DNA of 11,932 nt, from contig CALVXT010000019.1 of the NCBI GenBank assembly GCA_944371545.1, positions 1-11,932 of the forward strand, in the 5' to 3' direction. A program made the translations under genes and the position numbers. Under the pieces are notes generated by a model. It was not told the origin of the DNA and ran no database searches. It saw only the letters and a list, made by a program, of their open reading frames with translations. Shown piece after piece: positions 1-6,410 of the stretch (positions are counted from its first letter, which is position 1; each line of letters opens with the position of its first letter). The DNA comes from an uncultured Bacilli bacterium. GTDB taxonomy: Bacteria; Bacillota_I; Bacilli_A; RF39; UBA660.

Positions 1-103
1 AAGTATAGAAAAAAACTCCAGCTACTAATAAAATACATACTATAGTAAAGATTGTTATTCCTATTTTTTTAGGATCTCTTTGTTTAAATTTTTCTAATTT
101 CAT
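1..103 (-). CDS. Third tandem paralogue of the membrane-anchored FGE-like surface protein family (N-terminus only, runs off the left edge)
   Basis: Only the first 34 codons are inside the window; the gene continues to the left. It opens with ATG at 103-101 and encodes MKLEKFKQRDPKKIGITIF followed by a hydrophobic stretch: a short basic cytoplasmic tail and one membrane segment. The 103 bases match 3694-3796, the start of the 553-aa paralogue, at 91 of 103 positions. The leader just upstream, containing an AGGAAT Shine-Dalgarno-like sequence, is also similar. The copy is therefore a tandem duplicate with the same head type as the 553-aa protein and a different head from the 644-aa protein lying between them. 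It sits 54 bases downstream of that gene with no terminator in between, so the copies are probably co-transcribed. Whether it carries the same C-terminal module cannot be seen here. Confidence 0.85.
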   Translation of the reverse strand, partial: MKLEKFKQRDPKKIGITIFTIVCILLVAGVFFYT

Positions 104-157
104 AAAGCATCATTCCTATTCTAATTTTTTTAAAAGAAGAGTGGAAAAAGGTAAAGT

Positions 158-322
158 TTAAGCTGTTAGGACTACTCGGAAACTATGATTACTGTTCACA
201 TGACCGTCTGTATTCCCAAAGGCAAACACGCCAGCCTCTGAACCATACCGATAACTACCTCCACGAAAAAACCACGGATAACTAGCCCAAACAAAATAAG
301 CGTGGTCGGCGTACCAACTACT
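158..322 (-). other. Hypervariable 3' tail of the 644-aa gene (candidate DGR-like variable region)
   Basis: These bases encode residues 591-644 and the stop. Against the same stretch of the 553-aa paralogue, 23 of 54 residues differ, compared with 44 of 373 in the preceding part of the module. The fixed residues form the scaffold SSWYA..AYFV..S.PWF.RGG, then A..FAF.N..G.V, then FRVVLT. The variable residues cluster between these anchors. Of the 31 shared residues, 25 use the identical codon, including codons such as GCC, CCG, GTC and CTA. The call as a diversified region is an inference; no template or reverse transcriptase is in the window. Confidence 0.55.
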
Positions 323-2092
323 AGTTTGCCTAGTTTGAGTTAAATATGTTGCATTAGCAAAAGGACCCATTTCACCAGTTGCATCTCCAAGTATCCTTCT
401 TTGAAATTGCTCATCAACTGTGGCATAGGCATAGGTATCATAATACTTACTGTTCGGGAAATCATATCCTCCTGTTAATTCTGTTGAGCCTGATGTGTCA
501 TTATCACAATTTGGACATCCAAACGTTCCATTAAATCCTGAATTATATAGACTATTTCTTCCGCTCATTGGGTTACCATTTTGGTCAAGCATTATTCCCA
601 TCACATATTCCCATGCTCCACCAGACATATCATAAATTCCTGATATATTTCCTGTTGTGCTTGCTAGTACACTGTTTGGATAAGCTGTATTGCATGTGCC
701 ATCATTACAATATTGATTACATTCTTCGTTAGTTGCAGTATATCCACAAGTTGGTTCGTTGTTGGCTGCATATCCTGTAATATAATCTGAATTATTATTT
801 ATTCTTACACTTGCTTGAGAACCATATGCGCTGTGTTGTAAGTAAGCAACAGCTCCCCATTCTGTATTCTTCATCATATGACTATCTAAATCTCTTTGAT
901 AATCATATGAAGTATAAAATGCATTAGCTACTTGGATATTTCTCCATGAACTAACATTTGGTTTTATTTGTATTGCTTCTCCATTTCTTATGTTGTCACT
1001 ATCCCCATCATTTCGACTCGTTTCAAATTTACCAACCCACATTCCATTAGAATTGAAAGCGGTAAAAGCAGGGTGGGTTAACCAATCATCTACAGTTGTT
1101 CCGTTACTTACTGGTGTATCAATACTCTCAAAGGCAATTTGTATTGTTTGTTCAGCATTTTCTACTGCTGTTAAATCAGCATAATTTCCTTCATCAAAGA
1201 TTTGATATCGATATCTTGGTATCCAGACAAAGTAAGATTCTATAGCACTTTCTAATATTTCATCTCCTGGCTGATAATTTATATTTGTACTTTCATCTGT
1301 TAATATGATTGCATTGGCCCATTGTTTATTTTCGTAGTTATACCACTCTGATGATAAATCAGCTCTTTTTACTGTTCCATCACTTTCTATCGTTACTGGT
1401 ATTAATGGATCTTTTAATACTGGATCTGTTCCATTTAATATAGTTTCTGTATATGGTGTTTCTGTAGTTGTTTTTTTTGAGATTAATCTTACTGTTACTT
1501 TTCCATTAAAAATTTGACCTTGTTGAGCATTTTGATTTCCATTATTTTTATATTCATATACTAAGTAATAGGTTGTCTGTTCTAATGTCTCTGTATTAAA
1601 ATCAGCTTGTTCTAATATAATTTGGGAATTAGTTGTTAATGCCTCTGGTCCATATACTAGTTCTGGTGTCCCATTAATTGTGATTTCATCTTCTTTATAA
1701 AATCCTTCATTAGTTTGTACTATTGTTCCTTCTTTTTTTTCTATATTATTTATTTCTGGTGTTGTTGTTTTATAAAGAGTTATTTCAATATCATTACCAA
1801 ATGCTTCTGGTACATTAGCTTCTAAATCTATTTCATATATTCCTGTTCCTGATTGTGAACCTTTTTCAATAGTGAATGTTTGTATTCCTTTTTCTCCTGG
1901 ATATATATTTACTCCTGTATAAGTTAATTCTCCATTGTAACTAATGTTTCCTATTGAACCAGATGTTAGAGAAGTATTATTTTGATTTTCTCTTTGTACG
2001 TTTGCAACAAAATAAGCAAATGATGTAGTTATTCCTATTATAAATATACTTGCTATAATAATACCTAAACTTACCCAATGTGTTTTATTCAT
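158..2092 (-). CDS. Membrane-anchored extracellular protein with TasA/camelysin-like head and C-terminal FGE-like (lectin-fold) module, 644 aa
   Basis: No gene name is recognised. Residues 8-28 form one hydrophobic segment ending in SFAYF, followed by a polar region with TSLTSGSIGNISYNG and a YPGEKG turn. This order resembles TasA/camelysin-type secreted proteins, but the match is by pattern only. Residues 218-644 are a module shared without gaps with the neighbouring 553-aa protein. It contains ESYFVWIPRYRYQ (285-297), MWVGKFETS (351-359), NTEWGAVAYLQHS (409-421), six cysteines (449, 458, 462, 467, 526, 529), GIYDMSGGAWEYVMG (485-499), FRGGSYRYG (609-617) and a terminal SFRVVLTA. These are landmarks of the formylglycine-generating-enzyme fold. 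The catalytic cysteines that follow RGGS in true FGE are absent, so a binding role is more likely than catalysis. The last 54 residues are hypervariable against the paralogue. ATG 2092 is preceded by AGAGAGTGTGAT. There is no C-terminal LPXTG, so anchoring is N-terminal. Confidence 0.85.
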   Translation of the reverse strand: MNKTHWVSLGIIIASIFIIGITTSFAYFVANVQRENQNNTSLTSGSIGNISYNGELTYTGVNIYPGEKGIQTFTIEKGSQSGTGIYEIDLEANVPEAFGNDIEITLYKTTTPEINNIEKKEGTIVQTNEGFYKEDEITINGTPELVYGPEALTTNSQIILEQADFNTETLEQTTYYLVYEYKNNGNQNAQQGQIFNGKVTVRLISKKTTTETPYTETILNGTDPVLKDPLIPVTIESDGTVKRADLSSEWYNYENKQWANAIILTDESTNINYQPGDEILESAIESYFVWIPRYRYQIFDEGNYADLTAVENAEQTIQIAFESIDTPVSNGTTVDDWLTHPAFTAFNSNGMWVGKFETSRNDGDSDNIRNGEAIQIKPNVSSWRNIQVANAFYTSYDYQRDLDSHMMKNTEWGAVAYLQHSAYGSQASVRINNNSDYITGYAANNEPTCGYTATNEECNQYCNDGTCNTAYPNSVLASTTGNISGIYDMSGGAWEYVMGIMLDQNGNPMSGRNSLYNSGFNGTFGCPNCDNDTSGSTELTGGYDFPNSKYYDTYAYATVDEQFQRRILGDATGEMGPFANATYLTQTRQTSSWYADHAYFVWASYPWFFRGGSYRYGSEAGVFAFGNTDGHVNSNHSFRVVLTA

Positions 2093-2134
2093 TTTTTATC
2101 ACACTCTCTTTATTTTTGTATTTTTCTTTATTAT

Positions 2135-2299
2135 TTATGGTGTTAGGACTACGCGGAAATCAATAGAAGAAGTTACACGACCGTAGTGATTTTCAAAAGC
2201 AAACATGCTAGCATACAAACCATCTGTATGATTGCCTCCACGTAGAAACCACGGCTCACTAGAATAAACAAAATAAGCTTGGACGGCGTACCAACTGGA
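2135..2299 (-). other. Hypervariable 3' tail of the 553-aa gene (candidate DGR-like variable region)
   Basis: Encodes residues 500-553 and stop, equivalent to 158-322. The DNA ends are nearly fixed between copies: 2141-2158 matches 164-181 with one mismatch, and 2285-2296 matches 308-319 exactly. Between these anchors many codons differ at two or three bases (for example ACA against CGG, GAG against TAT). Twelve of the 23 replaced codons keep the third base and 11 do not. The call is therefore suggestive of targeted diversification but not diagnostic. Confidence 0.55.
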
Positions 2300-3796
2300 T
2301 ATTTGACTTGTTAAGGTCAAGTAGGTAGCATTTGCAAATGGTCCCATCTCACCAGTCGCATCGCCTAGTATCCTTCTTTGAAATTGTCCATCAACTGTAG
2401 TATAACCATATGTATCATAATATTTTTTATCTGGAAAGTCATATCCTCCAGTAAGTAAAGTAAGTCCTGATGAGTCACCGTCACATGTTGGGCAGCCAAG
2501 TGTTCCATTGAATCCTGAATTATACAAACTATTTCTTCCACTCATTGGGTTACCTTCTTCATCTACCATAACACCCATCACATATTCCCAAGCACCTCCA
2601 CTCATATCATATATTCCTGTTATATTTCCTGTGGTACTTGCTAGTATACTATTTGGATAAGCTGTATTACATGTTCCATCATTACAATATCGATTACATT
2701 CTTCATTTGTTCCTGTGTATCCACAAGTAGGTTCATTATTTGCAGCATATCCTGTTATATAATCTGAATTGTTATTAATCCTTACACTTGTTTGAGATCC
2801 ATAGGCACTATGTTGAAGGTAGGCTACTGCTCCCCATTCAGTATTTTTCATCATATGACTATCTAATTCTCGTTTGTAATCATATGAAGTGTAGAATGCA
2901 TTAGCTACTTGAATGTTTCTCCATGAACTAACATTGGGTTTGATTTGAATAGCATCACCATTTCTTATGTTGTCACTGTCTCCACCACTTCTACTTGGTT
3001 CAAATTTACCAACCCACATTCCATTAGAATTAAAAGCGGTAAACGCAGGATGTGTTAACCAACTACCTACAGTTGTTCCATTACTTACTGGTGTATCAAC
3101 ACTCTCAAAGACTATTTGAATAGTTTGGTGAGCATTTTCTGTACTTGTTAAACCAGTATAATTTCCTTCGTCAAAGATTTGATATCGATATCTAGGGATC
3201 CAGACAAAGTAACTTTCTATTGCACTTTCTGGTATTGTATCTCCTGGCTGATAATTTGTATTTGTACTTTCATCAGTTAATATGATTGCATTGGCCCATT
3301 GTTTATTTTCGTAGTTATACCATTCTGATGATAAGTCGGCTCTTTTTACTGTTCCATCATTATCTATTGTTACTGGTATTAATGGATCTTCTAATACTGG
3401 ATCTGTTCCATTTAATATGGCTTCACTATAACTTCTATCAAAATACAAAGTACATTTTGTATTTCTTTCAGTCATATTTAATACTTTAACTGACCAATCT
3501 GTTTCATTAAATTCTACACTTGCACCTTTAGTACAGTTCGTTTTCTCTCTATTTATTTTATAGCCTTCACCTTTTTGAGGCATAGTCTTTGAAATAACAT
3601 CATCTACATAAAAAGCAAAATATAGATCTCCATTACTTCCTACAGTTCCTTCAATAATATTAAAATCTTGTTGTACTTGAAATGATGCAAAAGAAGTATA
3701 AAAAAATACTCCTGCTACTAATAGAATACATACTGCAGTAAAGATTGTTATTCCTATTTTTTTTGGATCTCTTTGTTTATACCTTTCTAGCTTCAT
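2135..3796 (-). CDS. Membrane-anchored extracellular protein with C-terminal FGE-like (lectin-fold) module, 553 aa
   Basis: Paralogue of the 644-aa protein downstream, with a different N-terminal head. Residues 1-13 are basic and cytoplasmic, 14-35 are a membrane segment ending in TSFASF, and 36-125 form a small extracellular domain with two cysteines (C88, C115). Residues 127-553 are the shared module, gap-free with residues 218-644 of the neighbour. It has the same six cysteines (358, 367, 371, 376, 435, 438), GIYDMSGGAWEYVMG (394-408), FLRGGN (517-522) and terminal DFRVVLTP. No catalytic FGE cysteine follows RGG. ATG 3796 has AGGAAAG about seven bases upstream and a good minus-strand promoter lies 40-68 bases further up, so this is probably the first gene of the array. 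A surface adhesin or ligand-binding protein is the best guess; no specific ligand can be inferred. Confidence 0.85.
   Translation of the reverse strand: MKLERYKQRDPKKIGITIFTAVCILLVAGVFFYTSFASFQVQQDFNIIEGTVGSNGDLYFAFYVDDVISKTMPQKGEGYKINREKTNCTKGASVEFNETDWSVKVLNMTERNTKCTLYFDRSYSEAILNGTDPVLEDPLIPVTIDNDGTVKRADLSSEWYNYENKQWANAIILTDESTNTNYQPGDTIPESAIESYFVWIPRYRYQIFDEGNYTGLTSTENAHQTIQIVFESVDTPVSNGTTVGSWLTHPAFTAFNSNGMWVGKFEPSRSGGDSDNIRNGDAIQIKPNVSSWRNIQVANAFYTSYDYKRELDSHMMKNTEWGAVAYLQHSAYGSQTSVRINNNSDYITGYAANNEPTCGYTGTNEECNRYCNDGTCNTAYPNSILASTTGNITGIYDMSGGAWEYVMGVMVDEEGNPMSGRNSLYNSGFNGTLGCPTCDGDSSGLTLLTGGYDFPDKKYYDTYGYTTVDGQFQRRILGDATGEMGPFANATYLTLTSQISSWYAVQAYFVYSSEPWFLRGGNHTDGLYASMFAFENHYGRVTSSIDFRVVLTP
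3694..3796 (-). repeat. Direct repeat of 1-103 (duplicated gene start)
   Basis: This 103-base segment matches window positions 1-103 with 12 mismatches and no gap. It encodes the cytoplasmic tail and membrane segment of two members of the tandem family. The similarity continues weakly into the ribosome-binding leader, so the duplication unit includes the translation start. Confidence 0.85.
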
Positions 3797-3835
3797 AAGT
3801 ATCTTTCCTATTCTTTTTCTATTATGCTCATTTTA

Positions 3836-3864
3836 AGAATACCACATGTCGCACATTTTAGCAA
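3836..3864 (-). promoter_or_regulatory. Sigma-A-type promoter for the surface protein array
   Basis: On the minus strand TTGCTA (3859-3864) is followed after 17 bases by TATTCT (3836-3841), which is preceded by TGG as an extended -10. It lies 40 bases upstream of the ATG of the 553-aa gene. No other promoter of comparable quality is seen in the short gaps (42 and 54 bases) between the array members, so it may drive the whole set. Confidence 0.55.
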
Positions 3865-3891
3865 CTTGCTTTCTTTTGAGGAGAGAGTAAA

Positions 3892-3908
3892 TCTTAAATG
3901 ATTTAAGA
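3892..3908. promoter_or_regulatory. Perfect 8-1-8 palindrome, possible operator
   Basis: TCTTAAATGATTTAAGA is a perfect inverted repeat around a single central G. A one-base centre is too short for an RNA hairpin loop, so a DNA-binding-protein site is more likely. It lies 28 bases upstream of the -35 box of the minus-strand surface-gene promoter and about 110 bases upstream of the cca -10 box. The rest of the intergenic stretch 3797-4048 is AT-rich and shows no gene. Confidence 0.3.
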
Positions 3909-4019
3909 AAAAATGTTGTAGAATATTTTTTAGTTTTATTTAAATATTTTTGAAACACTAGTTGTGCCAATCATTTGTCAAAAAATGGTTTTTCTTTTAG
4001 TTTCTTTTTTAAAATGGTT

Positions 4020-4025
4020 TATAAT
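4020..4025 (+). promoter_or_regulatory. -10 box of a probable cca-dnaD-nth promoter
   Basis: A perfect TATAAT lies 23 bases upstream of the cca start codon. No good -35 hexamer is found at 16-18 bases distance (TTAGTT at 3997-4002 is weak), so the promoter call rests on the -10 box and its position. Confidence 0.4.
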
Positions 4026-4048
4026 AGATTTAAGTAAGTGGTGATATT

Positions 4049-5116
4049 TTGATACCAAGTGTAATAAAAAATTTGTTAGTTAAAATTGAACAAAGTGGTT
4101 TTGAAGCATATTTGGTTGGCGGTTTTGTAAGAGATGCTTTATTATGTCGTAAAACAAATGATATAGATATTGCAACTAATGCTTTACCTAAAGATTTAAC
4201 TATTTTATTTGGTCCTTCTTTGAAAACTGAAATGTATGGTTTTTATCATTTGAAAATTGAACAGTATACTATTGATATTACGACCTATCGTAAAGAAATT
4301 GGTTATGTAAAAGGGCGTCTTAGTGAAATGGCTTATTCTTCAAATATGATTGAAGATGCAAAGAGACGAGATTTTACTATGAATGCAATTTATATGAATA
4401 AAAATGAAGAAATTATAGATCTTTATGATGGAAGAAAAGATTTGAAAGAGAAAAAACTAAAAATGATTGGTAATCCGGGTTTACGATTGGAAGAAGATCC
4501 TATTCGAATTTTACGAGCAGTTCGTTTTGCTTCAATGTATCATTTGGAAATGGATAAGTCTTTGAAAAAAGCTATTTTAAAGACGAAAAAGAATTTAGAA
4601 AATGCTTCTATAGTAAAGATTCGTAAAGAGCTTGACGGGATTTTACTTGCAGATGGTTTTTCTTTATTGAAGAAACTTGGACTTTTAAAAGAGCTTGGAA
4701 TTATGAATCAAAAAGTAGTTTTTGTGAAAGACCTTTCAGGGCTTTGGGCACAAATAAAAACTAACCGTGAATATGTGGTGGAAAAAGAATTAAAAATTCG
4801 TCAAAAAAGTATTGCAGAGCAATTAAAGTGTGGTACAATTAAGGTGCTTGATTTGTATTATTTTGGATTTTATCAATGTTTAACAGTTGCTAAAATCTTG
4901 AAATTTCCTGTAAAAAAATTGGAAAAAATGTATCAAAATATGCCTATTCACTCAAGAAAAGATATTGTTTTAACAGCGGAAGAAATTCAAATCTTTAGTG
5001 GTGTGAAAGGTGAGATGTTAGGTAAGCTTCTAAAAGATTTAGAAGAAAAAATTGTATTAAAAAAAGTATTGAATACTGAAGAAAGTATTCAAAAATTTGT
5101 AAAAGAGTGGAGGTAA
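4049..5116 (+). CDS. cca: CCA tRNA nucleotidyltransferase
   Basis: Adds or repairs the 3'-terminal CCA of tRNAs using CTP and ATP without a nucleic acid template. The 355-aa protein has class II nucleotidyltransferase features. LVGGFVRDALL (22-32) carries the GGxVRD nucleotide-binding motif. NDIDIAT (37-43) supplies the metal-binding Asp38 and Asp40, with a further Asp at 76. RRDFTMNA (106-113) and EDPIRILRAVRF (149-160) are the conserved neck and base-recognition region. The C-terminal third is weakly conserved, as usual in the family. It starts at TTG 4049, preceded by AAGTGGTGAT; no better ATG precedes the conserved region. A poly(A) polymerase function is a theoretical alternative, but in Firmicutes this architecture is CCA-adding. 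It leads a compact operon; the stop at 5116 overlaps the ribosome-binding site of dnaD. Confidence 0.92.
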   Translation: MIPSVIKNLLVKIEQSGFEAYLVGGFVRDALLCRKTNDIDIATNALPKDLTILFGPSLKTEMYGFYHLKIEQYTIDITTYRKEIGYVKGRLSEMAYSSNMIEDAKRRDFTMNAIYMNKNEEIIDLYDGRKDLKEKKLKMIGNPGLRLEEDPIRILRAVRFASMYHLEMDKSLKKAILKTKKNLENASIVKIRKELDGILLADGFSLLKKLGLLKELGIMNQKVVFVKDLSGLWAQIKTNREYVVEKELKIRQKSIAEQLKCGTIKVLDLYYFGFYQCLTVAKILKFPVKKLEKMYQNMPIHSRKDIVLTAEEIQIFSGVKGEMLGKLLKDLEEKIVLKKVLNTEESIQKFVKEWR

Positions 5117-5121
5117 AAGGG

Positions 5122-5760
5122 ATGCCAAATATTGAGTTTTTAACAGAAAAAAGATTTACTTTAGCTACTCATTTGATTCAAGTAGCTGTTGAAAACCATC
5201 TTTCTTTGGTAGAATTTTTACTTTTAATGTATTTTGAAGATGCAGAAGATAAAACTTTTAATGTAGATAAAATTAGTAAAATTTTAGGAATAGAAGAAAA
5301 AGATGTTTTGGTTTCTTTTAATCGGTTGCTTTCTTTAAATTTTATTGAATTGGAAGCTTGTAAAGATGAAACAAATAAATGTTGTGAAGTAATCAGTTTA
5401 GAGCCTTTATATCGTAATATTTATGAAAAGAAAGTTAAGAAACAGGAAGAAAAGAAAAAAGAAACGATTTTTGATTTGTTTCAAAAAGAACTTGGAAGAA
5501 GTATTTCACCTATGGAATATGAAATTATTAATGCTTGGCTTTTGAAAGGGTTTAGTGAAGAACTTGTTTTGGGAGCTTTAAAAGAAGCGGTTTATAATGG
5601 AGTAAGTAGTTTACGTTATATTGATAAAATATTGTATGAGTGGCAGAAAAAAGGATATCATAATATGACTGAGGTAGAAAGTGGGTTAACGAATCGAAGA
5701 AAGGAATCAGAAGTATCTCCAAAACTTTTTGATTATAATTGGTTAGAAGATGAAGGATAA
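5122..5760 (+). CDS. dnaD: DnaD-like replication initiation/restart protein
   Basis: DnaD helps load the replicative helicase at the origin and at stalled forks in Firmicutes and remodels DNA. The 212-aa protein has an N-terminal winged-helix region (about 1-98) and a charged linker (102-115, rich in K and E). The C-terminal DnaD-domain (about 117-180) includes YEIINAWLLKGFSEELV and YIDKILYEWQKKG (166-178), carrying the family's Tyr-Ile-Trp pattern. A short tail ends with YNWLEDEG. The start chosen is ATG 5122, seven bases after GGAGGT (5109-5114). An in-frame GTG at 5107 would add five residues but lies within the Shine-Dalgarno region. The gene is five bases behind cca and its last 11 bases overlap nth, so translational coupling is likely. 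Confidence 0.92.
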   Translation: MPNIEFLTEKRFTLATHLIQVAVENHLSLVEFLLLMYFEDAEDKTFNVDKISKILGIEEKDVLVSFNRLLSLNFIELEACKDETNKCCEVISLEPLYRNIYEKKVKKQEEKKKETIFDLFQKELGRSISPMEYEIINAWLLKGFSEELVLGALKEAVYNGVSSLRYIDKILYEWQKKGYHNMTEVESGLTNRRKESEVSPKLFDYNWLEDEG

Positions 5761-6379
5761 AATTGAAGGAATTATTTCTTATTTAGATGAACTTTACCCT
5801 GATGCTCGTTGTGAGCTTAATTATACAGAAGATTATGAGCTTTTAATTGCAACCGTTTTATCTGCACAATGTACTGATAAAAGAGTAAATGAAGTTACTA
5901 AAGTTCTTTGGGAAAATTATGATATTTTTTCTTTAGCTAAAGCTAATCAAAAGGATATTGAAAGTATTATTCGTCCGGTTGGTTCTTATACAAAAAAAGC
6001 AAGTTATTTAATTTCTATTGCTAAGAGTTTAGTAGAAAATTATGAAGGACATGTTCCTAATAATCGTGATTATTTGGAAAGTTTGCCCGGTGTTGGAAGA
6101 AAAACGTGTAATGTAGTATTATCTAATATTTATGATATCCCAGCTATCGCGGTTGATACACATGTAGAAAGGGTATCCAAGCGATTAGGTTTGGCTTATA
6201 AAAATGACGAAGTTTTTGTTGTTGAACGTAAGCTTATGAAAAAGTTTCCAAAAGAAAAGTGGAGTAGATTACATCATCAGCTGGTTCTTTTTGGTCGTTA
6301 TAAATGCAAAGCCATAAAACCTTTTTGTGAAGATTGTAAGCTTAAAAGTTTTTGTAAATATTTTCAGAATAAAAAATAA
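5750..6379 (+). CDS. nth: Endonuclease III (DNA glycosylase / AP lyase)
   Basis: Removes oxidised pyrimidines and cleaves the abasic site in base excision repair. At 209 aa it has the family's usual length. The helix-hairpin-helix is LPGVGRKTCNVV (112-123) with catalytic Lys118, and the catalytic Asp136 lies in AVDTHVERVSKRLGL (134-148). The 4Fe-4S cluster loop has cysteines 186, 193, 196 and 202 in the classic C-x6-C-x2-C-x5-C spacing. All catalytic and cluster residues are intact. ATG 5750 lies inside the end of dnaD, an arrangement known from other Firmicutes where dnaD and nth are neighbours. It is followed by a terminator hairpin whose first base pairs overlap the stop codon. Confidence 0.97.
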   Translation: MKDKIEGIISYLDELYPDARCELNYTEDYELLIATVLSAQCTDKRVNEVTKVLWENYDIFSLAKANQKDIESIIRPVGSYTKKASYLISIAKSLVENYEGHVPNNRDYLESLPGVGRKTCNVVLSNIYDIPAIAVDTHVERVSKRLGLAYKNDEVFVVERKLMKKFPKEKWSRLHHQLVLFGRYKCKAIKPFCEDCKLKSFCKYFQNKK

Positions 6380-6408
6380 AGTCAATCTTTTTCAGACTGA
6401 CTTTTTTT
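6379..6408. terminator. Bidirectional intrinsic terminator between nth and ponA
   Basis: AAGTCA (6379-6384) pairs with TGACTT (6398-6403). The stem continues, after one A-C mismatch, with TCT/AGA around a TTTTC loop. On the plus strand a run of T follows (6402-6408). On the minus strand the hairpin is followed by a TTTATTTTTT-like tract. It separates two convergent operons and can serve both. Confidence 0.8.
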
Positions 6409-6410
6409 AT

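Noticed and set aside
158..2092. LPXTG-type sortase-anchored surface proteins
   Set aside because: Both complete proteins end in FRVVLT plus one residue with no LPXTG motif, hydrophobic segment or basic tail; anchoring is N-terminal.
1..3796. DGR reverse transcriptase, accessory protein or template repeat within the window
   Set aside because: No protein here has reverse-transcriptase motifs, and neither the intergenic 3797-4048 nor other gaps contain a copy of the variable tail. Only candidate target genes are present.
158..3796. Functional sulfatase-modifying (formylglycine-generating) enzymes
   Set aside because: The catalytic cysteines after RGG are absent in both proteins, and the proteins have membrane-anchored extracellular heads.
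3953..3981. Second minus-strand promoter beginning with TTGACA at 3976-3981
   Set aside because: No acceptable -10 hexamer exists at 15-18 bases, and a better promoter lies nearer the gene at 3836-3864.
5107..5121. Earlier GTG start for dnaD
   Set aside because: The GTG overlaps the GGAGGT ribosome site that is ideally spaced for ATG 5122.
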